A stretch of DNA of 21,954 nt. Source: Beroe ovata (lineage: Eukaryota; Ctenophora; Nuda; Beroida; Beroidae). Below are positions 8,852-17,476 of this stretch, piece by piece (the stretch's first letter is position 1; each line of letters opens with the position of its first letter). The stretch covers positions 270,173 through 292,126 of the forward strand of contig CAMPET010000003.1 in NCBI GenBank assembly GCA_946803715.1, read 5' to 3'. The notes beneath the pieces were generated by a model that was not told the DNA's origin, searched no databases, and worked only from the letters and a program-made list of their open reading frames with translations. The position numbers and the translations under genes were made by a program.

Positions 8852-11800
8852 CTGGGGAATGGTGCATTGATTGAGCATGATGAATTGACATCGGGAGCAT
8901 TGTATGCATGCATGTGTTAAGTGTTGTAGTAATCTATAATTTTCAATGACACTGAATGACAAATGAAACTCGTCAATGTGTAAAGATTTTTTTGCAAATG
9001 AAGTGATTGTTTTGATGGATGAAATCTTCAGGTTTAGCTCCAAGGTATTGTGAACAATCTACTTGGCGCCTCTGACAATCGGCTGTGCAAGCTGTTCTAT
9101 CCGCTCTGTGATTCCTGAGTTCAGCGCCTGCTCGCTGACCTTGAACGCGTCCAGATTGAACTGGACATGGTCCATGGACTGCCTTTGGACTGTGACAGAG
9201 GGGTGAGTGAAGTACATGATATATTTGCATGATGATGTGTTATTGCTAGTATAATTATAGTCCGTTTGGGGTCCGGGTTTTCACGATATATCCACATGTT
9301 TTCCATTTATCATTATCTCGTATTTTTCCATTTTTCCCGACTATAATATAACCAGTACCCCAGTACCCCACACCCCTATATCTATGAAGATGCCACATGG
9401 TCCCTCCCACTATAATAGCATGCCCAGTGCCCTCCCCTCCCCCTGATACCTACTCACTTGGGACACTGAGTTCCTCTATTCGGCGCGTAGCAACAGCTTG
9501 TTTAGCTGACTTGTTCACATTCCACTGTACATCTCTGTTACCCTGTGACCACATGGGGTGTCAAATCTGTGATACCAGATGTGCATGGAGTTCGTATATA
9601 CTACAAGGGGTAAATATGAAATGGATGAAATTGTGGCAATGGTCAAATCTCACATGTACCTGGAATCCCTCCACCAGACCCTTGGACCTGGACAGTTCTC
9701 TAACTCTCTCACTAGCAGTTGCTTTCTTTGCTCCTGCGGCCACTGGCCACTCCGGCTCTCTGAACGGTCCAGTGGGCCGTTTCTTAGCTTCAGCGAGCTG
9801 CTCCAGTCGCTCACTGGGCCGTGCCGTCTTGGCAGCATCAGACAGGATGGTCTGCACCTAGGGGGGTCACGTGGTCATCGCCATGGTTACAATATATGAG
9901 TATCGAATGGGTGACATTCACGAACCCAAGAACCGTGTTTTCCCTCATGCCCCCCGACCCAGCCATTAGATGTGGTAGATACCTTCCTCCATAACAAATT
10001 GGAGCGGTTTTCCTCACCTCCCTATTAGCCTCGTATGAGCCGTGCACTTTCTTAGGTTGGGCTAGTTGGTGTGTCCTGTCTCTTGACTCGGATGCAGATT
10101 TGGCAGCTTTGGTTGGCTCCATGATTGGCGAGCTTCTGCCACAGCTAAACTCGAACATCGCTCTACAGAAGGGGGTATTTAGGTTAATTTATTGTATGAG
10201 TTGCGAGATCTCTTGAGCAACAAGTAGATGTATGATATCTACTGAACGTGAGATAACATATGAACTGCAACACGTTCTAATTGAGTGCATGGTGCCGTTG
10301 AGAATTTCTCTAAATAACACTCCCAACCTGTTTTCTGTGTAGGCGGTGGGTGGCTGTTTGGGTTGGGATAGCTGGTCTATCCTGGAGGAGCCTTTGCTAG
10401 TTCGTGCACCGGGTGTCGGTTTGATGATGGGACTCTCCCTCCCACAACTAAACTCCCACTGGGGCCTGCAGGAGATGGGGGTATGGTTCAGGATATGCCA
10501 TTGCTGACAGCACAGTGAATCCTGTCCACTAGTTATGTCAAGGTTTACACGTGGTTGTGTTCACTAACTTGAGGTCCTCCTGTGTTGACATGTTCCTCTT
10601 GGGTTGTGCTAGTATCATGAGTCTCTCTGTGGGTTGGGCGTTCTTAGCAGCTGGGGTTAACTCCCACATTGTCTGCTGGTTGCCCCACGAGAGTGATGGA
10701 CTGGCGGGGAGGAGGAGGAGAATCAGTTTGTGGGGGAGGGAGTCAGTGAGTGAGGGGATGGGTTTGTCAGGGATCTCTGGAGGAAGTGCGCGTTGTGCAA
10801 TAAGAACGTAGGGTGGGGTATATCATGATAGAGAACAAGTAAAATGGGGGCACAGTGGTGTCATTCAGAAGGTTATAGGTAGTGAGTGTTATTGTGGAAA
10901 AAGTATGTACCCATATGACAGAGTGGATCTAGACAGCTTTGGTTTAGCAAGGGTCTCAATACGTTCCCTGAAAGAAGTGTACATCCATCAGCATGAGCAT
11001 ATTATAACACTTACTGTAGCAACGTGTCCATCAGCTGCCAAGATAAGACTCGCCCCTATTACCTCTGCTAATTACTCGACTTAATCACAGTGATGTCAAC
11101 TAAGTGTTCGGGCTAGAAAACGTTCTTTGTCGCGAAAACAAACAAAATTATCAGCTACGACATAAGAAAATTACTATTCAGGTATCCGGAGAGATCAGAC
11201 GATTCGAGTAGCAGATCATATGCATTTGAGTTATAATAAGTGCTCCTAATCGAGCACTAAATTCAATAATAGGTCATAAATCGGAATGAATTAGCATGAG
11301 ATTGTTCTCACTTGACTCCCATAGCAACAGTTGTTCGGCCTGTGTACACTTTGCTGTGTGAACCTGCGGAATCATATTTGTTAGTCATGAAATATTCTGA
11401 ATTTTTATTCCACTGTATACATCTACCCGCAACTTATATATTTTAATCCGCATATTTCACACCTAATGCCAGCTAAATTTTTCAGGTTTTGTGTTTTGTC
11501 TCTCTATAGTGATTTGCGCTCCACAGAATTATAGATGAAATCATATAATCCAATCTTCTTATTATTAAGTGTGTCTCCGTGTTCCAAATACTCTGGAAGG
11601 CAGAGCGGGTACCCCAGTTTTTCAGAGATCGAGTTTCTTATCGAGTGAGACATTTGAGATCAATCGCCGGATATGATTGTACCTTCTGACGTAACTGTAG
11701 CACAACCTATCGCTGTTGACTGTGCCATTCGGACACTCCAGGAAATCAAGACGACCACTTGGTTCGTGAGATAGAGGAATTCATAGGCAAATGTGTGTAG

Positions 11801-12176
11801 CAAGGGAGAAGCAATAGAAAGAGAAGAATATACTATTCCGTAGGTCTGCGCGTCAACAACATCATGACAATTTCTACCCATGGTACGGCCTGCTTAGCTC
11901 ATTACTCATTATACTGATCGTATAGTTCCAGGGTTATTCCTATGTTACCATGGTGATCTTAGAGTATTGTGGTAATTTGAGGGAAGTGTCGCTGGCTAAG
12001 AGTATGGAAGGCAGAATTTTTTCTTTGGTGCCATCGAGTTATCAAACTTTTTTTATTCAAAAGCACAAAATCTAAGCGTTTAATTGAAAATATTCATCCC
12101 CATTACCGTTTGTCTTTACACTGGAGTCATCATAAAACTCTTTGGTCACATGGTCACGGAACTTCACTGTACTCAT
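8724..12176 (-). CDS. THEG-repeat protein, gene A (about 329 aa)
   Basis: A second THEG (SPMAP2)-family protein, expected in the sperm axoneme. Well supported exons: 11363-11312, 10967-10911, 10700-10569, 10465-10328, 10162-10018, 9857-9660, 9524-9458, then a last exon at 9189-9059 or 8851-8724. A tentative first exon at 12176-12107 (MSTVKFRDHVTKEFYDDSS, donor G|gtaatg) has the matching phase and brings the total to 330 codons with stop. Eight repeats are visible, such as ERIETLAKPK, ERLMILAQPK, SRIDQLSQPK, RTHQLAQPKK, ERLEQLAEAKK and RRIEELSVP, plus WGNQQTMWEL and two FSCGR-SPI blocks. Exons of 138, 145 and 67 bases have exactly the same length and phase in gene B, proving common descent. 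The 5' end is the weakest part: an alternative start at 11653 (MSHSIRNSISEKLG, donor at 11613) would fit the shorter acceptor at 11353. Confidence 0.83.
9059..9189 (-). CDS. THEG gene A, proximal alternative last exon
   Basis: The acceptor is cacag at 9190. Two bases complete the split codon, followed by QRQSMDHVQFNLDAFKVSEQ and a final repeat ERIEQLAQPIVRGAK, then TAG at 9059-9061. The entering phase equals that of the distal exon at 8851-8724, so either can follow the exon ending at 9458. It is the more diverged of the two compared with gene B, since it lacks the AAKKAKC block. Confidence 0.75.
12107..12176 (-). CDS. Candidate first coding exon of THEG gene A
   Basis: ATG at 12176-12174 opens 23 codons (MSTVKFRDHVTKEFYDDSSV and three more), ending AACG|gtaatg in phase 1, which suits the acceptor at 11364 (ccgcag|GT). 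A second copy with the same length, start and donor lies at 14629-14560. I do not recognise the peptide, so the call rests on ORF, donor and phase alone. The intervening 740 bases hold another possible small exon near 11888-11840 (RTMGRNCHDVVDAQTYG), nearly identical in the duplicate, but its donor is poor. Confidence 0.35.
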
Positions 12177-12688
12177 AGTAGACGAGGGGTAAAACCAATG
12201 CAAAATCACAAAGTAATAAGTGCTTTAGTAATGCACGTGCAATCTGCTCCGCGCGCGTCCTTATCGTCACCATAGCAACGACTCACTTCTTCGTCTGTAC
12301 GAGCAATAGCATGACGTACTACCGGAACGTATTTCTTGTGCTCTGTAACTCATGCCTTATCCTTTGCTTTACCGAATGTATACTAGCTGCAAAGTGAACA
12401 GAGGCGAGAAATGTGTTTGCGTGAAATGTACCAATTATTGTCCGTAAGCTCAGAGCTATGTTAATAAGCAAATGGTCAGACCCCACTGTCACTTTGTATC
12501 AACATTACCATAGTTATTAGATCCTGTTACCATGGTTACCTAGACCAACTCAGTGCACGCATTCACTTGCTGTATGTTTGTTATTGCTACTTATTCTATT
12601 TACGGCCTCAAGGTATAGGACTTTGGCATTAATTGCGTTTTGTTGTTTCGTACTTTTTGTGTTGCATCAATTGAATGAAATTTCGTTT
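12177..12688. other. Spacer between THEG gene A and DBF4
   Basis: No gene is seen. A 63-codon plus-strand ORF at 12084-12275 is kept in the duplicate at 14537-14728. Its differences are mostly amino-acid changing and it overlaps the better minus-strand exon candidate, so I treat it as a shadow. The stretch includes CACGTG at 12233-12238 and several accatgg/accatag words around 12506-12542. Confidence 0.4.
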
Positions 12689-12694
12689 TTTAAT
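12689..12694 (-). terminator. Candidate DBF4 polyadenylation signal (ATTAAA)
   Basis: The minus strand reads ATTAAA, 78 bases after the DBF4 stop codon. In the partner copy near 15078 the same place reads TTTAAA, so the hexamer differs between the two versions. The next canonical AATAAA is much further on, at 12057-12052. Confidence 0.4.
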
Positions 12695-12771
12695 GGAGAG
12701 ATGTTGATTTGCTACAAATGTAATAAAAACTGATAATAAGCACGAGTTCAAACAGATAAAACTGGGCTGAG

Positions 12772-13100
12772 TCACATGACTCTTCTCTTCTTGTGAAACT
12801 GTGACAGCATGTTATCCAGTGTGAGATCTCCGATCACAGCATCCAGCAGGGCAAAGTTCTGGTTGTTCAGGGCGTACTTCTTGTGTTGGAGTGTTGCCAG
12901 GTGTTCGTCCAGGTCGGTAACACTGACTCGGCAGTTTTCACAGAATATCTTGCGGGATTGATGGAGAAGGGTTGCAGTTCGAGATTTAGTCCCGGCGGCA
13001 ATGGTTGTGGTTCGGGTACGAGGCTCGGGACACATCTGTTTCCCCCAGGCGGATCCATTGCAGGCGTGATCAGGGTGGAATGGGACGTCGACCTTGAGCA
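12772..13100 (-). CDS. DBF4: DBF4, C-terminal part (fragment 1)
   Basis: This carries residues ~121-229 of the protein: the end of motif M, the linker, the DBF4-type zinc finger, and the true C-terminus KKRRVM with TGA at 12772-12774. The finger has C-x2-C-x9-H-x5-H in FCENCRVSVTDLDEHLATLQH. It stops at the single n at 13101, where the next fragment overlaps it by 309 bases with four differences. One of these swaps Gln for His in NNQNF/NNHNF. Read as the end of an unmerged contig of the same gene, not as a separate gene. Confidence 0.8.
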
Positions 13101-13101
13101 N

Positions 13102-13771
13102 TGTGAAACTGTGACAGCATGTTATCCAGTGTGAGATCTCCGATCACAGCATCCAGCAGGGCAAAGTTATGGTTGTTCAGGGCGTACTTCTTGTGTTGGA
13201 GTGTTGCCAGATGTTCGTCTAGGTCGGTAACACTGACTCGGCAGTTTTCACAGAATATCTTGCGGGATTGATGGAGGAGGGTTGCAGTTCGAGATTTAGT
13301 CCCGGCGGCAATGGTTGTGGTTCGGGTACGAGGCTCGGGACACATCTGTTTCCCCCAGGCGGATCCATTGCAGGCGTGATCAGGGTGGAATGGGACGTCG
13401 ACCTTGAGCATGAACTGAGGTTTGTAGATGCCGTCCTTGTCGGACACCACCATATCAGCTCTCTGTGTCATCATCTTCTCGCCAGGGGAGGAGTGGGAGG
13501 ATGAGGAAGTGGAGGGATGAGGGGGAGGAGAGTTGCGTCGTCTGATCTGGTTATAGTCGTTCAGCCACTTGGTCACAGCACGGGCAGTGATCACCTTGGC
13601 TTTGAGGGTGGGGATCTTAGCTGCAATGTTCGGACACATCTTTGCTTTGTTGAAGACAACCACATGAGAGACACCAGCACAGAGGAACGGCTCCACAGAG
13701 ACACCAGCAGATTGACACCGCTTCTCAAGAGCGGGGAGATTGTCAAAGTAGAGTTTATAGTTTGCGAACAT
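13102..13771 (-). CDS. DBF4: DBF4, regulatory subunit of CDC7 kinase (near-complete copy)
   Basis: DBF4 binds and activates CDC7, which phosphorylates the MCM helicase at origins in S phase; it acts in the nucleus. This copy runs from the start MFANYKLYFDNLP at 13771 to residue 223 and lacks only the last six residues, seen in fragment 1; the full protein is about 229 residues. Visible parts are a BRCT-like motif N at 5-45 (LEKRCQSAG, VEPFLCAGVSHVVVF), a basic segment and Pro/Ser linker at 66-100, motif M at 112-128 (GIYKPQFMLKVDVPF), and a zinc finger with C174, C177, H187 and H193. The zinc finger continues into a conserved-looking helix (FALLDAVIGDLTLDN), as in other DBF4 proteins. There is no intron, and the protein is far shorter than vertebrate DBF4 (about 670). 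The start sits in AACATGT with no longer in-frame extension. Confidence 0.85.
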
Positions 13772-14038
13772 GTTGATTTGATTCGAGAAAAGTTAAAGTT
13801 GGAAATGAAGAAGATCTGGGTTGATGATCATAGGTTTCGCTTATGTACCTATTCACACATGTGTGTGGTGTCAAGGCCAATCCCATGGTAATCAGGTGTA
13901 GCCTCGCGGAAGTGGTGTCAAGCGTTGTAGTGGTCGCGTCACACGAAAGGCCTGGCCTTGTGATGTGGTGTCAGCAGCACGACGTGGATATGTGAGAAGG
14001 GTAATCAACAAGTGTAGCGTGAAACTGAGAATAAGGCT
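13357..14038. repeat. 682-bp direct duplicate of 15295-15976
   Basis: The two segments have the same length with no gaps and about four base differences (0.6%), spanning the N-terminal half of DBF4 and its 5' flank. Each ends or begins exactly at an n. This level of difference fits two alleles of one locus. Confidence 0.85.
13772..14038. other. 5' flank of DBF4 (copy 1)
   Basis: Non-coding upstream sequence of the DBF4 start, ending at the n at 14039. It is repeated almost base for base at 15710-15976. I see no TATA box; a purine-rich leader and a short palindrome aggcctggcct (13950-13960) are present. Confidence 0.5.
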
Positions 14039-14559
14039 NTCAACATTACCATAGTTATTAGATCCTGTTACCATAGTCACCTAGACCAACTCAGTGCACG
14101 CATTCACTTGCTGCTGTATGTTTGTTACTGCTACTTATTCTATTTACGGCTTCAAGATATCAGAGTGTAGGACTTGGGCATTAATTGCGTTTTGTTGTTT
14201 CGTTTTGCTAATGAGATTTCGTTTTTAAATGGAGAGATGCTACAAATGTAGCAAGGGAGGAGCAATGATAGAGAAGAATATACTATTCCGTAGGTCTGTG
14301 CGTCAACAACATCATGACAATTTCTACCCATGGTACGGCCTGCTTAGCTCATTACTCATTATACTGGTCGTGTAGTTCCAGGGTTATTCCTGCTTGATGT
14401 TACTATGGTGATCTTAGAGTATGGTGGTAATTTGAGGGAAGTGTCGCTGGCTAAGAGTATGGAAGACTAAATTTCATCCTTAGTGCCATCGAGTTATCAA
14501 ACTTTTTATTCAAAAGCACAAGATCTACGGGTTTAATTGAAAATATTCATCCCCATTAC

Positions 14560-14629
14560 CGCTTGTCTTTATACTGGAGTGATCATAAAACTCTTCGGTC
14601 ACAAGGTCAAGGAACTTCACTGTACTCAT
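14560..14629 (-). pseudogene. Second copy of the candidate THEG gene A first exon
   Basis: It has the same 70-base length, ATG and G|gtaatg donor as 12176-12107. It differs at six bases, all changing the amino acid (MSTVKFLDLVTEEFYDHSSI versus FRDHVTKEFYDDSSV). It is either an allele or a duplicate stranded upstream of DBF4 fragments, with no THEG exons following it here. Confidence 0.35.
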
Positions 14630-15161
14630 TGTAGAGGAGGGGTAAAACCAATGCAAAATCACAAAGTAATAAGTGCTTTAGTAATGCACGTGCAATCTGC
14701 TCCGCGCGCGTCCTTATCGTCACCATAGCAACGACTCACTTCTTCGTCTATACGAGCAATAGCATGACGTACTACCGGACCGTATTTCTTGTGCTCTGTA
14801 ACTCATACCCTATCCTTTGCTTTACCGAGTGTATACTAGCTGCAAAGTGAACAGAGGCGAGAAATGTGTTTGCGTGAAATGTGCCAATTATTGTCCGCAA
14901 GCTCAGAGCTATAAGCAAATGGTCAGACCCCACTGTCACTTTGTATCAACATTACCATAGTTATTAGATACTGTTACCATGGTTACCTAGACCAACTCAG
15001 TGCACGCATTCACACTGTATGTTTGTATAGGACCTTTATGTGTTGGATTGTTGCATTAATTGAATGAAATTTCGTTTTTAAATGGAGAGATGTTGATTTG
15101 CTACAAATGTAATAGAAACTGATAATTAGCACGAGTTCAAACAGATAAAAACTGGGCTGAG

Positions 15162-15245
15162 TCACATGACTCTTCTCTTCTTGTGAAACTGTGACAGCAT
15201 GTTATCCAGTGTGAGATCTCCGATCACAGCATCCAGCAGGGCAAA
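15162..15245 (-). CDS. DBF4: DBF4 C-terminal fragment (fragment 3)
   Basis: The last 27 residues of DBF4 (FALLDAVIGDLTLDNMLSQF, HKKRRVM) and TGA at 15162-15164. The match stops abruptly at 15245, where the sequence switches to the upstream-unit sequence instead of continuing into the zinc finger. Non-functional as it stands; most likely part of a chimeric or rearranged contig. Confidence 0.7.
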   Translation of the reverse strand, partial: FALLDAVIGDLTLDNMLSQFHKKRRVM

Positions 15246-15294
15246 GAGAAGAATATACTATTCCGTAGGTCTGTGCGTCAACAACATCATGACN

Positions 15295-15709
15295 AGGCGG
15301 ATCCATTGCAGGCGTGATCAGGGTGGAATGGGACGTCGACCTTGAGCATGAACTGAGGTTTGTAGATGCCGTCCTTGTCGGACACCACCATATCAGCTCT
15401 CTGTGTCATCATCTTCTCGCCAGGGGAGGAGTGGGAGGATGAGGAAGTGGAGGGATGAGGGGGAGGAGAGTTGCGTCGTCTGATCTGGTTATAGTCGTTC
15501 AGCCACCTAGTCACAGCACGGGCAGTGATCACCTTGGCTTTGAGGGTGGGGATCTTAGCTGCAATGTTGGGACACATCTTTGCTTTGTTGAAGACAACCA
15601 CATGAGAGACACCAGAACAGAGGAACGGCTCCACAGAGACACCAGCAGATTGACACCGCTTCTCAAGAGCGGGGAGATTGTCAAAGTAGAGTTTATAGTT
15701 TGCGAACAT
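15295..15709 (-). CDS. DBF4: DBF4 N-terminal fragment (fragment 4)
   Basis: Residues 1 to ~138 of DBF4, from ATG at 15709 to the n at 15294. It is identical to the copy at 13771-13357 except for a few bases, giving Ala32Ser and Lys68Arg. It contains motif N and motif M but no zinc finger. It should be read together with 12772-13100 as one gene; the flank beyond 15976 is the only one that continues without a gap into unique sequence. Confidence 0.8.
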
Positions 15710-16490
15710 GTTGATTTGATTCGAGAAAAGTTAAAGTTGGAAATGAAGAAGATCTGGGTTGATGATCATAGGTTTCGCTTATGTACCTATTCACACATGT
15801 GTGTGGTGTCAAGGCCAATCCCATGGTAATCAGGTGTAGCCTCGCGGAAGTGGTGTCAAGCGTTGTAGTGGTCGCGTCACACGAAAGGCCTGGCCTTGTG
15901 ATGTGGTGTCAGCAGCACGACGTGGATATGTGAGAAGGGTAATCAACAAGTGTAGCGTGAAACTGAGAATAAGGCTATGAAATGTGAGTAATACAATCAA
16001 TAAGCACCTTCATTGAGCAATGAGCATGGTCCCATGAATATGCAAAAAAATCTCTCCCCATATCTCAAGGCGCGTTGGACGAATGGTAATATCTTGTAAA
16101 TTCTATTCTCGACGTTTCTGGAAATCCTAAAAATTACTATCCAGTATCCCCTGAATCAAAGGACTCTGTTTGCTGTTCTGAATAAGACACAAAACAGACA
16201 CCCTTTATCACAGTATCACACCCAGATGTTTATCTCGCACGCAGAACACAGTGAATTATTTTGGTGGAATTGATCCATGTGTTCTACTGTAAATTACATA
16301 AATTAGAATCCCACCGACGACCGAGGCATTTTGACATGATGGCAGTGGAAGCATTTCAAATACACGGCAAATTACGGATGGTTATATCCCTTCCTCCTCC
16401 TCCGTCTTATGGGTAAACGTTGACATGACAATTTTCCGTGAGGCACAGATATATCTGCCAGACGTATTATCACATGACAGGTGACAGCAT
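15710..16490. other. Spacer between DBF4 and the acidic peptide gene
   Basis: DBF4 faces left and the peptide ORF faces right, so this stretch could hold promoters for both. The part to 15976 is the DBF4 5' flank; beyond that the sequence is unique, AT-rich and without ORFs. A pyrimidine tract (ttcctcctcctcc) lies near 16390. Confidence 0.4.
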
Positions 16491-16566
16491 CACGTGACAG
16501 CCGGCAAATAATTAGTATATGGCAGCCTTGCTGGCTCCTCATGACAACACCTACTCCTTTATAAAG
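16471..16566 (+). promoter_or_regulatory. TATA-type core promoter with E-boxes
   Basis: TATAAAG lies at 16560-16566 in a GC-richer setting, 91 bases before the ATG at 16657. Upstream, 16470-16500 holds the imperfect direct repeat tcacatgacag / tcacgtgacag. The second copy contains the canonical E-box CACGTG at 16491-16496. A start of transcription near 16588-16595 (ctcacactc) would be at the normal distance from the TATA box. Confidence 0.55.
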
Positions 16567-16656
16567 TCCCCCGCAACTCAGCTTCTCACACTCGCTCTAC
16601 TACAACTTTATATTCTCTTGTAAGCTCCGTTGCAACAACAACACCCCCGCTCTACC

Positions 16657-16776
16657 ATGGCTGATGTTGAACAAGTCCCCGAAGAGGTCCCTGCTACTGA
16701 GGAGGTCGCTACAGAAGAAGCTGCAAGTGAAGAGGCGCCAGCCGAGGAGGCACAAGCTGCAGAGGAGGCTTCATAG
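16657..16776 (+). CDS. Small acidic Glu/Ala-rich peptide (39 aa)
   Basis: ATG in an ideal context (taccATGG) opens MADVEQVPEEVPATEEVATE and continues EAASEEAPAEEAQAAEEAS, ending TAG at 16774-16776. Roughly 40% of residues are Glu and there are no Lys or Arg, so the peptide should be disordered and strongly acidic. The repeated words EEV and EEA suggest growth by short repeats. It is too short for the usual ORF cut-off but has its own TATA promoter. I recognise no family. A gtaagc at 16620-16625 just before the ATG could be a splice donor in a longer transcript, in which case this ORF would be intronic; I consider that less likely. Confidence 0.55.
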   Translation: MADVEQVPEEVPATEEVATEEAASEEAPAEEAQAAEEAS

Positions 16777-17218
16777 GACTGATGGGATTAGGAGATTCTA
16801 GGAACAATATATTGAATAGAGACACTTGAACTGGCCCGTGGCGCACTCTTAGCGAGTGTTGGTGTTTGTGGTGGCCACACGTCATGATATTGATAATATG
16901 GCGTCGAGAGTTCAACCCTGGATTTGATCCTTTTACCGGCGTGTAGAGTAGCCTTCAACCGGTTTTATCTTTACCCTTAATTAACGTTTGAGGATGGGGT
17001 GATACTTTCACATTGCCAGCGTGCATTGAGGAACGACACGTCGATGTTATGTTTTTGATATATCTTGTAGAAAATGAAGAAAAAAAAGTTGAGGATTGTT
17101 ATAAGGTTTTTATATTAATTTGAGTGTGAATATTATACTTTTTATGTTTATCGTACTAGGAAAAGTTTGAAATGCAATTTGTATAAATTGGTTGAATAAT
17201 TTTCATGAACATTGAACA
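16777..17218. other. 3' flank of the acidic peptide ORF, no gene seen
   Basis: Probably the 3' untranslated region followed by AT-rich spacer. There is no canonical AATAAA on the plus strand; an AATATA variant lies at 16806-16811. The minus-strand ORF at 16709-16915 is a shadow overlapping the acidic ORF. Confidence 0.35.
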
Positions 17219-17443
17219 CTATCGTTTCTGGTTTCTAGTTTCCCGCATGCCAAAATTCTGATTGTCCCACCGTCGTGGGATAAAAAGATCGAATTGATTA
17301 TGAAATTCTGTTCGAACATTCCGGAAGTCACTGAGATCCGCGAAGTCTCTCCTACCTGCACTATCCTCCTCATCCACATAGTCATGAGCTATACGCCCCG
17401 GTCTCTGGTTATACCAAGGTTCCTCTGTCTTTGCCGGGCACAT
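17219..17443 (-). CDS. Possible small protein or exon, unrecognised (74 aa)
   Basis: The minus-strand ORF begins MCPAKTEEPWYNQRPGRIAH and runs to RETRNQKR. It is rich in Arg, Asp, Asn, Trp and Phe, and poor in the Leu/Ser/Ile typical of chance ORFs in AT-rich DNA. A donor-like GCAG|gtaggag at about 17353 would cut it after EEDSAG, so it may be a shorter exon. There is no polyadenylation hexamer shortly downstream, no homologue that I can name, and no neighbour giving context. Confidence 0.3.
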   Translation of the reverse strand: MCPAKTEEPWYNQRPGRIAHDYVDEEDSAGRRDFADLSDFRNVRTEFHNQFDLFIPRRWDNQNFGMRETRNQKR

Positions 17444-17476
17444 CGCTATTATAGTCCTAGATTATACGTGCTGTGA

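Larger units (their letters stand above)
14040..15293. repeat. Diverged, rearranged copy of 11796-12866
   Basis: It is bounded by n at 14039 and 15294. The order is: 14040-14248 matches 12499-12718; 14249-15110 matches 11797-12718 with about 3-5% substitutions and several indels, including a loss of roughly 60 bases near 15010-15040; 15162-15245 matches the DBF4 C-terminus; and 15246-15293 returns to the sequence at 11819-11867. The unit is therefore joined head to tail twice, at short shared words (aaatgt and aaag). It may be a second haplotype with a tandem duplication, or a chimeric contig. Confidence 0.75.

Noticed and set aside
11660-11881. 73-codon minus-strand ORF upstream of THEG gene A exons
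   Set aside because: Only its first ~17 codons are conserved in the duplicate; the rest is interrupted there by indels. It was kept only as a possible small exon in the notes for gene A.
12084-12275. 63-codon plus-strand ORF kept in the duplicate at 14537-14728
   Set aside because: The differences are mostly amino-acid changing, there is no recognisable motif, and the opposite strand has a better exon candidate with a splice donor.
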